Positions 12,028-24,513 are shown, numbered from the stretch's first letter. The stretch is 64,000 nt of DNA from Helopsaltes ochotensis (GCA_013400155.1 VXBM01000563.1:184858-248857), one strand, 5' to 3'. Program-made: numbers and translations. Notes: generated by a model from the letters alone, not told the origin.

Positions 12028-13840
12028 GTGAGTATCTTATTTTTTTCTGGCAACTTATGAGTTGTCTGTATTTAGGTTATAGTAACACTAATTAAAGTGC
12101 TTCCCTTGGATATTGTAGTGTAATTAGTGTAGCTTTTCTGTGAGCAGTTTAGGAGTTGTTCTGAACTTGTAGCCAAAGATGGAGTTTGTACCTTTTCAGA
12201 AAAATCACTTTCTCAGCTCTTTGATGCATGCAGTGAGAACTGATGTCTGTCACCCCCCCTTGACTCTCAAGCAAAGCCAGTGAAGGTCTGTCTCCTTATT
12301 GTTGTAGGTTCTGGTTATGTTAATCTCCAGAAACTCCATCCAGCCTTCGAAGTTTTTGGCTTTGTTTTATATTTCCAGGCTTAATTTTAATGATGTAATA
12401 ATAGTAAATAAAATTGAAAAAGCAACTTGCTTGAAAAGTTATTAAAGTGGGGTGGTTTTGGATCAAACGTCTTAGACATTGCATAACCGGTACCTGCAGC
12501 TGTTCAAGAGTTTTCAAGTCAAGCACTCAGATAAAAATTCCAGGTGTTGTCTGAAAAACATATTTGTTTGATGACAGTGCAATTGTCTGATAATGTAAGT
12601 GATCCAAGGTGATGTAAGAGGACCCAAAGTTCAGTAACACAGACCTGTACAGTAATACAGTAAAGCCTCCCTTGGTGGAATCTTAAGCTGTGTTACATTG
12701 GCTTAGATTCTGAGTTGTGGAATCTGTCTGATTTGGGTCCAAGTCAATTTTTTTTCCACACCTAATCAGTTCCCACAGGTAAACCAGACACTCATTACAT
12801 TGGCTTAGATTCTGAGTTGTGGAATCTGTCTGATTTGGGTCCAAGTCAATTTTTTTTCCACACCTAATCAGTTCCCACAGGTAAACCAGACACTCATGTT
12901 ACAAAAAAAAAAAAAAAATTGCCTGCTTTTTTGACATGTTCTGTGTGTTTTATTCTCTTAAAACCTGTGATTATGTTGGTTAAAGGCTGTCATCAAAAGT
13001 ACGCATTTTTTTAGTGAGATTTTGCACAACTGAATTCTTGGCCTCCTGCTGAGAAGTTGGCTGGCAGCAAGAAAAGTAGAATTTCCCTCCCCACCCTTCA
13101 GAAATGCTTGTCAGAAAACAAGTGGTGGGTTGGTACCCTCCAGAGTATGATTATTTTCCTTCTTTTCCATTTCCATTTGTTTATCTACTTTCTTCACCTC
13201 ACAGCTCTAGTTATGATTGTGATCTCTTTTTAACCCCCTGACAATTTCTAAATTTTTCTCTTCTCATCCTCAGTCTGATATTTTCTGTTCTTGGTCTAAT
13301 TCCTACACTAGTGCTGGAGTTACTGTACACAGAAATTTTTTTAAAAAATAAATTCCAAACTATAAAAAATAGTCTTTTGCAGCACTGCCTTTCCTGTGAG
13401 TCTCTAGTAGTAGACAAGCATTGAGGGAGAATGCTATTTTGTGATTAATAAAACCTGTGTTAAGAAAGGATATGCTAATTCTGTGGCTAAAATATTTATG
13501 ATGCCACAAGTTTTCTGTCTTCTGCTGGATTTAATTCAATACAGATGGGCCTTGGATTTCACAAAAATGGTTTTTTTAGCCTCATTTATTAGTAAGAGTA
13601 ATTAGAAGCCACCAATACTTTGCATGGGGTCTGGGTCAAGGTTGATCTCTGGAAAATTCAGCATGAGTCTTGCTTTATATCTTGGTGACAACTACTTTTA
13701 TAAAATCCCAGTTGATTTGCTTTCCTCTCCTTAGCATAAACTAGCATACTTACTAACCATAACAGTTCTTAAATAGTATGTTAATGCTGTTGTTAATGAT
13801 TGTCAGTTTTTGTAGTAATGTGAGTTTCTGCATTTGTTAG
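12028..13840 (+). other. WDR37: WDR37 intron 3
   Basis: The donor is GTGAGT and the acceptor CATTTGTTAG. It holds a perfect 102-bp tandem duplication (12693-12896) followed by an A run at about 12902-12918. Nothing else is recognised. Confidence 0.85.
12693..12896. repeat. Perfect 102-bp tandem duplication
   Basis: 12693-12794 and 12795-12896 are identical base for base, including an 8-T run. GTTACA occurs at both outer borders. Zero divergence means either a very recent duplication or an assembly artefact such as a collapsed or expanded haplotype. Confidence 0.95.
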
Positions 13841-13936
13841 TGCGTAGGGAGATTGATACACTGAATGAGCGCTTAGCGGGTGAAGGACAGACAATTGATG
13901 GTGCTGAACTGAGCAAAGGACAACTGAAAACAAAAG
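13841..13936 (+). CDS. WDR37: WDR37 coding exon 4 (residues 79-111)
   Basis: This encodes LRREIDTLNERL, then AGEGQTIDGAELSKGQLKTK. It completes the helical Leu/Glu/Arg region and leads into a Gly/Lys-containing spacer. It is 96 nt, phase 1 at both ends, so skipping would stay in frame. Human has AAEGQAIDG here from memory, so the exon is strongly conserved. Confidence 0.96.
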
Positions 13937-14104
13937 GTAAGAGAGCCACAAAGACTCCTAAACCAGTATTTTTGAATTCACTTTTTTTGTACTTCATTAA
14001 CCAAAACTTAGAATGTTACTGAAGGAAATCAATACCAGTTACTTATACAAACAAGCTAATGCTGTATTTGAAATATCTTCCTTTGAATTTATTTGTCTCC
14101 ACAG

Positions 14105-14169
14105 CCAGTCATAGTACCAGTCAGCTTTCTCAGAAATTAAAGACAACTTACAAGGCATCTACTAGCAAG
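14105..14169 (+). CDS. WDR37: WDR37 coding exon 5 (residues 111-132), disease hotspot segment
   Basis: This encodes ASHSTSQLSQKLKTTYKAST and ends SK, phase 0. Residue numbering is collinear with human. S119, T125, S129 and T130, the positions reported as S119F, T125I, S129C and T130I in human WDR37 syndrome, are all present and unchanged. The exon is 65 nt and lies between a 168-nt intron 4 (13937-14104) and the long intron 5. Confidence 0.96.
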
Positions 14170-15249
14170 GTATGAGACAAATTACATCTCTACTCATCCA
14201 CGTGTACTTGTGAGACTGACGTGATGGTCTTTGAAGTTGGAAATTGTGGTTTCTTTAAGCTGGGTAGTGCTGGTCTGTAAGTAAATCTGCCTCCTAAGGA
14301 GCAGTATGTTTATCTTGGATTCATGAATGACCCATTACTTCAACCATACTGTATGATATTGTTACAATAAGTGCTCGCCTTTTTTGAAGAAGGAACGTTG
14401 GAAGGGAGAGAGTGTGCACACCTCTATGTGGGAGTGCTGTTTTGTAAATAGAAGTAAAAAAGTAATTCTGTTTCATGAGGGAAATAGAGAACTTGCTAGT
14501 GAATTTCTGAATAAAGATTTGGGTATTACAGTTGAAATGGGGATTTAAGTAGGTGCCTCTATGTGTACTATTACAAATTTCTTTTTTAAAAACGATTTTT
14601 ATTTTTAGCTATGAGACTAGAACAATTTGTTTCCTTTGTGTTGCAAACCTTGCTCATCAGTAGCTAGTGATCTTTTTTTGCTTGGTGTTTTGGCACAGTT
14701 AACCTTTCTGATGCTTTTCATTTTGTACATCTGCATCAACCTGATATTTTTGTTTTCCACACTCTCTCCCCTTTTTCAATTTTTTACAGAGAGTTTGCCT
14801 ACTGCTCTTTTTTCTCTATATCAGAGTCATGTAATGATACATTATTAAGGTTAAATAAAATGTGGGGAAACCACAGTGGAATCTGGTATGTGAACCAGCT
14901 GTATAGGCAGCTCTGTGGTGACCTGTAATGCAGGCTGATATGTGCATAGGGGTCCTGGAAATACCTTCTCTTAAGTATGAAAGTTTGAGAGTAAGAATAG
15001 AGTAGTGAAATAGACTGAAGCTACTGTTGTTTATTTGGTCTCTTTTATTTTGTTTTTCAAACTTTTATTCTTACCAATCTTTTAAGACTTAATGACTTAA
15101 AAATTCTTTAATGAGACCACTTAAATAGTGACATGATATTAATAGGGGCTCTATAGTTTTGATACACCTACTATGTAGTTATGAATTAGTACCCTCTAGT
15201 GTAGTGTTGTGTTTTGTGAGTTTTTTGGTTTGGTTTTGTTTAGGGTTCT

Positions 15250-15350
15250 NNNNNNNNNNNNNNNNNNNNNNNNNNNNNNNNNNNNNNNNNNNNNNNNNNN
15301 NNNNNNNNNNNNNNNNNNNNNNNNNNNNNNNNNNNNNNNNNNNNNNNNNN
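15250..15350. other. Assembly gap (101 N)
   Basis: This is a run of N flanked by T-rich sequence; the right flank repeats TCTTGTCTTTT. The size may be a placeholder. It lies inside intron 5 and does not interrupt coding sequence. Apparent open frames crossing it are meaningless. Confidence 1.
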
Positions 15351-15424
15351 TCTTGTCTTTTTCTTGTCTTTTTCTACTTTCTTGCTATATAGCACTCATA
15401 TTTTTTCCTGGGCAAGACAGGCAG

Positions 15425-15457
15425 ACTTCCCAGCTTCTGTGTGGGAAGCTGGGAAGT
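15425..15457. repeat. Perfect 13-bp inverted repeat (hairpin)
   Basis: ACTTCCCAGCTTC at 15425-15437 pairs with GAAGCTGGGAAGT at 15445-15457 across a 7-base loop. It sits about 75 bases from the assembly gap. The stem is too short for a normal pre-miRNA. Confidence 0.9.
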
Positions 15458-18400
15458 ATGAGGTGGAGACTCCTGGGGAACTGATATGCATGCACAGCAA
15501 AGTAGCCATGAGTAGTGGAGCGTGAAGAATTTAATACCTGAACATTATGCACATCTCTTGTATCAATTGGTAGCCAACAGATGTCTGCATGTGATGTATT
15601 TCACTTCACAGTTTTGAGCCAGAATTTCCTGGGCAGTAGACAGGAGCTGAGGGAAGTTACAACACTGAGAGCGTCTCTGTCCAGTGTATTCTTTGAAACA
15701 TTAATGTGCTTCACAGAGGTGCTTTATTTTGACCTCTTCTTCCTTCTGACACAGAAGAGTTAAAGATGTAACCTTTTGTCTCTTGACCCACAGAGAGATT
15801 ATAGCAGAGTTAGGAAGGAGTGTAACTTCCTGACAAACGGTGATTTTTCCATCTGTACCCAACTGGATGTAGTTCCTCAGTACCTTGTCTGAGGTAAAAA
15901 ACACGTTTAGAGTTTTAAGAGTTCAACAGCTTTGAAAGTCTTGTGGCTGTACTTTCTATGAGTATTGAATGAACTATGCTGTTTCCCAAAATGGTTGTGT
16001 TCCCAACTCACTGGGATAGTAGATCACAAGTTTTCTCTCCAGCCCTACTTTTATACTACTACCATACAGAGGGTTTCTTGGGTCTGTGTTTTTTTGGATT
16101 GGTGGGGTTTTTTTTGCTTGTGGAAAATTAAGTTTTACAAACCAATTGTTTTGTGTAATTGCACACAATTATATTTTTCAGATTGGCAGTGCAAATAGAA
16201 TTAATTTTTTTCCTGAAAAGTCCTTTCACTATTTGCTTAATCTAATGAGAAGGCTGATCTGTGACTGCTTTAATATTGGTAAAAAATACTAGGACTTGGT
16301 AAAAAATACTAAAGTAATCTGTTCATTCTCTTGGGGAAAATGCTGAAGTGAACATTCTTAATTGAAGCCCTTCATATGAAATTTCCATACTGGAATACTT
16401 TTAATCACTTAACTATATATGAAGTTGGCAAAACTCATTTCAGAAAAGCATGGTTTTAGCAGCAAGGGTTATCTGCCAGTGTCCAAATCCTGAAGAGGTA
16501 GAGTAGATTTGATACTCTTTAAACTAATTTTTTGTTAATGGACAAGATTTTGTAATTTAACTGCAGTTGGTTTTAGATGCAGGGATCACTATATGAAATC
16601 CATGTTTTGATATTAACATAATGTAATGGCTGCTGTTAATGATTCCTGGCTTGTGAAAGTTGTTACAACATCAGGGAAGCATCAATTGTTTATGCAGAGT
16701 CCTAAAATAAACTGAAATGATGTAACTTGCTCCATCCAAACTAAGTTCCAGGATCTCTGATTTATTTAGATCAGGATGAAGAGTCTTAAAAGAATGTATT
16801 TATTCACCCAGTAGTTAAAAGGAATAAAACTTTTTGGACTATGTAGTTTTACCCTCACTACTTAAAGTTGTTTCACAGGACATTCCGTTCAACAGGCACA
16901 GTGTAATGCTGCTAGATTGGTCCTGAGTTAATCAAGTTTTCATTCTTATCTCCAATGTGCCCTATCTGTGTAAGAAACTTTGTTACAGGGTGCCTCACTC
17001 TGTTTGCCTTGCAATTGTTTCAGTTTGAATTCAATTTTCACTTGTTTACATAGTAAACAATTATTTCCCTATTGAATCTTTTTGTAGAAGGAAGTACATG
17101 AAACTGTATCAATTTAAGAAAGAGGACGGACAAAGGTGAAACACACTCAGGATGTGGTTGGTCATTTATTTGTATATGATGATCTACAGAAGTTACTTCA
17201 GAAATTTTCTGCACTACAGAGACCTCTTTTTAGCAAGTTGCATGTTCTTTAAATATTTCCTTTCCTGGCTTGGGACATTGTTATATGTGTTTAACAAAGC
17301 AGGAAGAAGTCCAGGCCCTGTGTATTTTATACAGTTACTGGTATGTGAAGTTAAGGGCATCAAAAACAGAAAGGAAGAAGAAGTGTGGAAAAAGTGTGTG
17401 TTGAGTAAATATCTGTATCATATTTACTGTTGGATAGTGCTCTTGAACTCTTTTCTTCTGTGTGTTAATTAAAGACTGCTAACACCTCAAAAGTTGTTTA
17501 TACATTCGTGTCATTAAATGATTGGTCAAACCACTGTCCAACAGTTTTGGAAATTCTGGGTTTGTTGATGGGTAGGGGGTAGTTTCTCCTAGAAAACTTT
17601 TGCATGAGAGTTTGACTCAACATTAGAAAGACAGAATGCAAGCACAGGCTGAGTTGGAAAGTACCAAGTTTGGAGTTTGAGCTGAGTGCTGCATTAGTCC
17701 TTTCCTGCTAGTACTTAGTTCAGCTGTTCCACTTCTCATACATGAGTCCATTTAATTTTAGGACTGTATTCAATGTGAAAGTTGCATCTATAGGATTGTG
17801 TTCAAAATTTAGGACATTCTGCAGTATGGTTGAACTAATAATCTTTACTATTAGCCCATTTTCTTTTCAGTGCATCTGTAATGACTGTTCCTTCTGCTGT
17901 GAAATCAAAACGTGTATTCGCTGATAATTTGGAATTCAAATAGGGCATTATCATTTCATCATTGGAGAGTTGATATGCTCAGAATTTGGAATGCTCTTGC
18001 AGATTTTCTTTTAGCTTTAAAAACCTTTTTTGAAGTAATTTGCTTTAATGACATACTTAAGACCTTCTATTTTAATACCAGAAACTAATGGGATTTTAAC
18101 TTTAGTTTATTGTATCTGAAATGTAGACTTAATTAACTTTCTAACTTTTACTAAGCTGTAGATAAGTCTTAATGTGATTTGTGTTGAAGTATTTAAAGGT
18201 TTTGATTTAACTGGTCAGATACCTGCCCGTAATTCCATGCTGAGGAAAACGCTGATAAATTGAAGTTGTCTTTTTGTTTCAGTTTAACAAAGCTTTTGAG
18301 GTAGTCTTTCTCAAAGAACAGTTATGAGCTTCTAGACTTGTGGGGTAAAAATAGGATATTTGTAATAGTGGTCTTTACGTTTTTAAGCCATCTTTCATGA

Positions 18401-19325
18401 CTCTTGGTTTCAATTCAATAACCTGTATTTATAAACATGTCTCTGGAAGTCTTCAGCAAGAGAAACTTTTTTTTTTAATAATGCACTCCCCTTTATCTGA
18501 AAATGTAGAATTTCTGCAATTTGCTTCCATTCTGTAGTTGCTGAGTGTTTTGAGCATTCCTACACTGCAGTGACTTGTAGTTTTACTCTTTTGCTAGACT
18601 TCCCTTCCTTTCGTTTGATATTAGTTATGCACATAGTAATTTGGATTTAATGAGTCTTCTCTGTTTTTCCCCTAATAGCTTCACTTTGAGGGATCACGCT
18701 TATCAAATGTTTAAATGCGTTTGACATATTTTTTTTTAAGCTTCATTACACAAATAAACAGGCATATGCTCTCAGGTTGATGTTTGATTTGATTAGCTTC
18801 ATGCAGTTTTAAAGAAAAGCAGTAGTGAGTGTTTTAAATTGGAATGTTTCTGGGTTTTACTAGAAGTATATAAAAAGTGCATTTTTTTCAAACACATTAC
18901 GATGGCTAGCACAGACTGTCTGAGTTATCAGATATGCTTGTTTGGGAATAGACAAGTAAAGTTTTAAAGTCTTTTGCTGGGTTAGGTCTTTTTTTTCTCC
19001 ATGAAAATCCTTACCCAAACTGAATGAGAAATGCACTCTGCACTTGTACAACTCATTATTTCAATAAGATTGCATTATTGTAGTACAGAATAGTTTGTCT
19101 TGCATTCTGTAAAAGGGCTGCTATTAAAAAAGAAAAAAAAAGACATGAGAGGTATATTTGCCTCCAGACTCACTTTCCTACCATCAAACGTCAAATTTTT
19201 GACAACAGTGGTTTGTCAGAACATTAAAGAATCATGAAAAAGTTAATATCTATTTTTATTTGTGAGATAATTACTTAATCTTGGATTGATGTGGAAAAAA
19301 AATGTTGGTGTCTCTGCTATTTCAG

Positions 19326-19461
19326 ATTGTATCCAGTTTTAAAACTACAACATCAAGGGCAATCTGTCAACTGGTAAAGGAATATGTTGGCCACAGGGAT
19401 GGTATTTGGGATGTCAGTGTCGCGAAAACTCAGCCAGTGGTGTTGGGAACTGCATCTGCTG
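19326..19461 (+). CDS. WDR37: WDR37 coding exon 6 (residues 133-178, start of WD1)
   Basis: This encodes the linker IVSSFKTTTSRAICQLVKEY and then the first WD blade, beginning with the GH dipeptide at 154-155 (VGHRDGIWDVSV) and running to GTASA. It ends phase 1, with the Asp of the next exon split as G|AT. Human differs at a few positions, for example RAACQ for RAICQ, from memory. Confidence 0.97.
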
Positions 19462-20830
19462 GTAAAGTTTTGTGTTGCTTGAATATTTAGAAAATTCTGT
19501 TGAAGTCCCTAAGCTATAGCAAATACAGATCCAAAGCGTACTTGAAAACTGAGCTCCACACTGGAAGAGTCTTTTCAAAGAAGTTCTGGAGCTGAAAAAT
19601 CCTTGAAGTTGGAATTTTTTTTCCCTTGGAAGGTTCAAGCTTACTTGTTGGTCTTTCTAAAGTATGTGGCAGTTCACTTCCATGCAGGTCACAGTCTCCT
19701 TAGTCAGCTCTGGCATGTTGGTGGGGTGGGTGGGATAGGGAGCTGCTTGCTTGGGGAGGCCTCTGGCACAGAATTCCATATGGCTGGGTACAGAGATCCC
19801 TGCAGGCTTTCTATCTACCATTGTTTAGTCCTTTTTTTATAGAAGCTGTACATGTGGTCGTAGTTTGCATATTCTTGTATTCTGTCTTTTTCCTCAGAAC
19901 ACAGGGGCAGCTAAAAATCTTAATTTTCAGTCCTTTTTACTTAATTAGATTTATTCCTTCCACTTGAGGGGGTACAAGTACTAATGAACAAGTCACAAAA
20001 TCTATTGTAGTCCAACAATCAATGTAGAGACGTGTGGAGTTTTGGAAAATTATTAGAGAAATAAATCATAACCAGATAGAATCAGTCAATTTGAAGTGAC
20101 ATTCTTTTGACGCTGGAACAGAATCCAAAGGTACTGACTAGACTTTAATATTTACGGACCAGAAATCTCTGCTTCTTCAAGTGAACTGTTACAATTTTTA
20201 TGTGCCTGCTGAAGGGGGCACATTTTGTCTTTGTGTGGGACATCTTGTCTTTGTGCTGTATTAACTTGGAAACAGCCATTCTCCAATACAGCTTTAAGGT
20301 ACTACCCACTTAAATACTTAAATTAATTGTTTATTTTTGGGTGTGGCAGGATAAAGGAGTGGCATTTGAAGTGATTTCCTTTTAAAATTAATTTTTTTAG
20401 TGCTCTGCAGTGACCTGTATGCATTTGGGATTTCCATGCAGGAAGTAAATAGATTGTGCGTAGAATTCCTGTTTATAGTGACTGCTTTTTTCACCATGAA
20501 CTGCTTTCTCTGTTTTTATCTGGGTCTCATGATACACAGCTGGAGCATTATACAGAAGCATATAACCAAGTTAGAAAAAATATCAAAAGTAGAATTTGCC
20601 TTTCAATACTTGATGCAAATTAATCTGATTAGGACAGCACCTTACTTTTTGGGGGAGATGTATATAATGATAGGAAAATGTTTTATATATAAGGTGGTAG
20701 TCAAGAGTTCTACATTTAAAATCTATTTCATATGGTATGTGCTACAGTGGAAGATAACTTGTTTGTTGAAAGGGTAAAAATGAAAAACATATGTTTTTAA
20801 CTATTTACAGCTGCTTTTTAATCTTTGTAG
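19462..20830 (+). other. WDR37: WDR37 intron 6
   Basis: The donor is GTAAAG and the acceptor ATCTTTGTAG. It contains a canonical G-quadruplex motif at 19723-19740 and otherwise unique AT-rich sequence. Confidence 0.85.
19723..19740 (+). other. Potential G-quadruplex motif
   Basis: GGGG-T-GGG-T-GGG-ATA-GGG fits G3+N1-3 with very short loops, on the sense (RNA-like) strand of intron 6. Short loops generally favour stability; folding in vivo is not shown. Confidence 0.6.
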
Positions 20831-20902
20831 ATCACACTGCTTTGCTGTGGAGCATAGAAACAGGGAAGTGCCTTGTCAAGTATGTAGGGCATGTCGGCTC
20901 AG
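20831..20902 (+). CDS. WDR37: WDR37 coding exon 7 (residues 178-202, WD1 end / WD2 start)
   Basis: This encodes DHTALLWSIETGKCLVKYVG and then HVGS. It supplies the DHT...W ending of WD1 and the GH (197-198) opening of WD2. It is 72 nt, phase 1 at both ends. Human has KYAGH for KYVGH from memory. Confidence 0.96.
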
Positions 20903-22798
20903 GTAAGACAAGGGCATGTTGTGAAAACTGGGAACAGAGCATGGGAGGGGGAAATGAGTTTTGGCCAGCTGCAGAAATGTTTATTGTGGTTTCACTTGCA
21001 GGTTTGCCAACATCATTAACAAGTCAATTGTGAAGTTCCTCTAATTTTCATACAGAGAATGTTTTGTAATATGATTCGTTATTGGAGAGGCATATTAAGA
21101 CAGTTTTGCAAATGCTAAATGAATAAACAAGTCCATATAAAGAAATTTACAGGCACAGTTACAACACTCAGAAGTTAAATGTCAGAACTCATTGTGGTCT
21201 TGTGCATGTGGAAAACAAAAGAAGCTTATATAATCAGAAATTAGCTGTCTTGCAGGATCTGTGTTATATTTGGGTTAGAAACAACAGATGCTGGGTGAAT
21301 ATCTTCTTGCACTTCTTTGTGTAAGATCCCATATATAATTTGCTGCATAATATGAAGATCTTGTTTTTAAGACAGTTAATTAAATATAGGTGTTTGTCTT
21401 TCTTTTTATTGGTGTGAATATTGTGGGAACTGTTTTTTAAACCCCTCTTTGGGTGGGGAGGTGCAGTGCAATGAGTGTTTTTGATGTTAATCTTAATTTT
21501 TGGTGTCCAATTTGACAAGAACTTGATTAACCCCCTTCTGCCTCCTAATGACTTAGAATACAGGATTTTATAGACCAAAACTGGAGAGGTTTTCCATAGC
21601 TTTGACTTGCTGCTGTGAACTGAGCACTTTGAGTGATCATAACCTGGGAAAGTGAGGAACTCAGTTACTGACCAGCATTGTTTGGTTAAATAACTCAGCA
21701 CATCACACGAGCTTTGTGGCAAGGGTACAAATAGAACTAAGTTCTCTAGAACTGCTTCAGCTGTGAGTTGTACTTTTTCTTCCTGCTGCATGACTTCTAG
21801 CTCCTACAGCACAAAGACAAATGCATAGAAACAACTGGTAACATGTTAATGTGTTCAGAAATCTCAGGCTGTTTGCAGCATGGACCTTTAAGTTCTATAA
21901 AGTCACGTTTGAAAACTTCTCTCACTTGAACTTTCACACTGGTAGTTTTCTTTTAAAATTGCTATTTGGATAACTATGAAAATAAGAAGTTCTAACCTGT
22001 ATTTGTAAACAATTATATTGTATATATTTTATATAACTATATACATCTATAAATTTTAATAGAAATAATGTATTTTATGGAATAAATTTTTTTTCTGTTT
22101 GACAGTTGATTTGAAATGGTGCAAAGGTGTTGGGTGCCAGCAGCTGGTGCCCCATAGAATTAGCTTGGTTTAAGGAGTATCTTTTTAGACTCATTACACC
22201 GTGCTCTCCCAACAATACATGCATCTATTTTACTTGTATAATGGATGGAAATGAGTTCTAAGTTCTGTCTTGAATTGAATCTTATGCACTGAAATGAAAT
22301 GCTTTGTTGGTTGATGGAATTGTTGCAGGACATCATGTTTTGATTACAAATGGTTGCAGGACTGCAATCTGACTCGTGTTACTTGCATCAGGTTTTCAGG
22401 CATTTGTTCTTGCAATCCTAAGTAATAAGCAGAATGTTGATGGTAACATACAGTAAGTTTTTGTTAAGTTAGAAATAATTATGGATACTTCAATTCTCTT
22501 TATGGAAGTCCAGAGCATTATCCCGTCAGCTTACATACTGTTGGAATGTGGTTTGTTTATCCTCTCTAACATGAACCATGTGTACTAGATTCAGGAAATA
22601 ACTTGCTAGAAAATGTGTTGTTGAATAATCAATTGTAGCTGCTTTCCTTGATATTACACTTTTATATCACCTAAAAGATTACCACCAAAAATTGCTGAAA
22701 ACTTAACACAACTTGATTTTTCAATGCTTTTAATGATAAAATACTGTGAAAGAGTTCTTTTAGTATACTAACTTAAAACTTTACTTTGTTTCATACAG
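20903..22798 (+). other. WDR37: WDR37 intron 7
   Basis: The donor is GTAAGA and the acceptor TTTCATACAG. This is AT-rich unique sequence with an AT-only patch near 22010-22090. A 175-codon antisense open frame at 21264-21791 has no family signature and looks like chance. No exon or RNA gene is recognised. Confidence 0.85.
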
Positions 22799-22843
22799 TA
22801 AACTCCATAAAGTTTCACCCCACTGAGCAAGTGGCTCTTACAG
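22799..22843 (+). CDS. WDR37: WDR37 coding exon 8 (residues 202-217, WD2 core)
   Basis: This small 45-nt exon encodes VNSIKFHPTEQVALTA, the inner strands of WD2. It is phase 1 at both ends, so skipping would remove exactly 15 residues in frame but would break the blade. Human has HPSEQLALTA from memory. The acceptor is TTTCATACAG and the donor GTATGT. Confidence 0.95.
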
Positions 22844-24513
22844 GTATGTAAAGTTTCTTCATATGTTAGGTATGTTAATCTTGATGGAAAATAAGTGTAA
22901 TTTGCTAATTTGTTCGGTTGTCTGTCTCCCTATTGCTTTGTCAGCATCCTTGTTGATTGAATTATTTTTATATTTGAAGGCATAACAAATCAGAGCTAGA
23001 TCTTGCCATCTGTGTTTTTCATATCATGTTGTCATTTGTGCTTGCCTTCTCCAAACCAGACACTTGGAATCATGAATCAGGTGAATGTTCTGAAATTCAT
23101 CCCAGAGTACTCAAAGAACTAGTGGGTGTTATGGCAGGATACCTCCTGATTATCTGTCAAAGTTGTTGGGAGCCTGGAGGGGTCCCTCCTGACTGCTGTT
23201 ACCCCAATATTACAAGAAGGCTGTGAGGAAAGACCCATAGAAGTACAGACCTGTTAATCCAATCTCCGTTCCTGAAAAAATTATGAAGATTATATTGGGT
23301 ACTGCTGAAAGGCATTTAAAGAATAATGCAGTCATCAGGCACTGTCAGCATGGGTTCACAAAGGGTAAGGTCCTGCTTAAATAATTGGACATCCTTCTAG
23401 GATAAGGTCACCTGCCTAGTGGATGAAGGGAATGTGGTGGGTTAAGTTTTTCTGGTTTTTAGTAAGGGCTTTGGTACTGTCTATCACAGTGTTGTTCTGG
23501 ACAAGTTGTCCAGCTGAGGGATGAGTGGTTCTCAGTGTGCAGTGTGGGCAGCTGGCTGAAGGGCAGAGCTCAGGGTTGTAGTAAATGGAGCTGCACCTGG
23601 CTGGCAAAGGATCACCACTGCTGTTCCTCGGGAAAAAATTCTAGGGCCAGCCCTGTTCAATAGATTTATCAGTGACCTGGATGCAGGAGTTGAATGCATC
23701 ATTAGCAAGTTTGTTGGTGTTACCAAACTGGAAGGTGCTGCTGATTCTCATGAGGGACAGGAGGCCTTTCAGAGGGATCCAAATAAGTGAGAGCCCTGGG
23801 TGATGATTAATGGGATGAAATTTAACAAGTTCCGATGCCAGATGCTGCAGCTCAGCAGAGTAATGCTGAGCACAAGTATAAATTGGGGGAGGAGTGGCTG
23901 GAGAGCAGCCCTGCGTGATTAGAACATGTTTGTTCTGACTATAGCCAGGACGATCTTGAGTTTGCCCTTAGTTAATAATGAATAAGTCTGTTTTAAAGCA
24001 GATGGAGTTAAAATCACATGGTACCTTCTGAGCTGTAAACTGCTACTAGTTAAGCTGAGTTGTTTAAGGCAGAAGAGGAACGGCTTCGCACTTTCTATTT
24101 TGGGCTTCTTGTTAAAACTATTTAACGTTAAAAACATTTAATGGAAGAAATTGAATAAAGAGACCTAGTATTTTGAGAAACAGTGAATGAGTATCTGGTG
24201 ATGTATTAAATGACTTCTTCAAATGTTGCATGTTCAGCAGCGGTGAGACTTGTGTTCTGATGTGTGGTATTCAAGGGCATGTTACACTGTAGGAGTGATG
24301 AATTTAGTAGCTGTTTATATCTTGCATAATGAGTTACATTTGAGATGTTGAGGCTTGCTTACCATAAAGTTCATAATGGTGTCTGTTAGGAAAAGATGCA
24401 ACTTAGACAATACTGCTAAATGCAATATTTAAGCTTGTTTTTATTGCCCATGGAAATACTCTTATTTATTCTCTCTCTCTTTTTTTTTTTTTTCCTTCTC
24501 TTCCCCTGTGCAG
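22844..24513 (+). other. WDR37: WDR37 intron 8
   Basis: Half of this intron is a decayed CR1 reverse-transcriptase fragment (23085-23915). The acceptor is preceded by a very strong pyrimidine tract (24468-24510) ending CCTGTGCAG. The rest is unique sequence. Confidence 0.85.
23085..23915 (+). mobile_element. CR1 LINE ORF2 (reverse transcriptase) fragment (+), decayed
   Basis: The order of landmarks matches CR1 ORF2: 'attcatcccagagtactcaaag', 'gggagcctggaggggtccctcctgactg', 'cagcatgggttcacaaagggtaag', 'ccctgttcaatagatttatcagtgacctgga', and 'agtttgttggtgttaccaaactgg', where active CR1 encodes the catalytic ADD region. Stops and frameshifts are frequent, and both the 5' end and the 3' UTR are missing. 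It sits in sense orientation in intron 8 and cannot encode an enzyme. Confidence 0.85.

Larger units (their letters stand above)
14170..19325 (+). other. WDR37: WDR37 intron 5
   Basis: The donor is GTATGA and the acceptor GCTATTTCAG. It contains the 101-N gap, an inverted repeat at 15425-15457 and a short direct repeat of TTGGTAAAAAATACTA at about 16276-16312. The rest is AT-rich unique sequence with no recognised gene. Confidence 0.85.

Noticed and set aside
15159..15484. Open frames running through N
   Set aside because: They cross an assembly gap and have no meaning.
21264..21791. 175-codon antisense open frame
   Set aside because: It lies inside intron 7, has no recognisable domain and includes low-complexity Lys/Asn runs; chance frame in AT-rich DNA.
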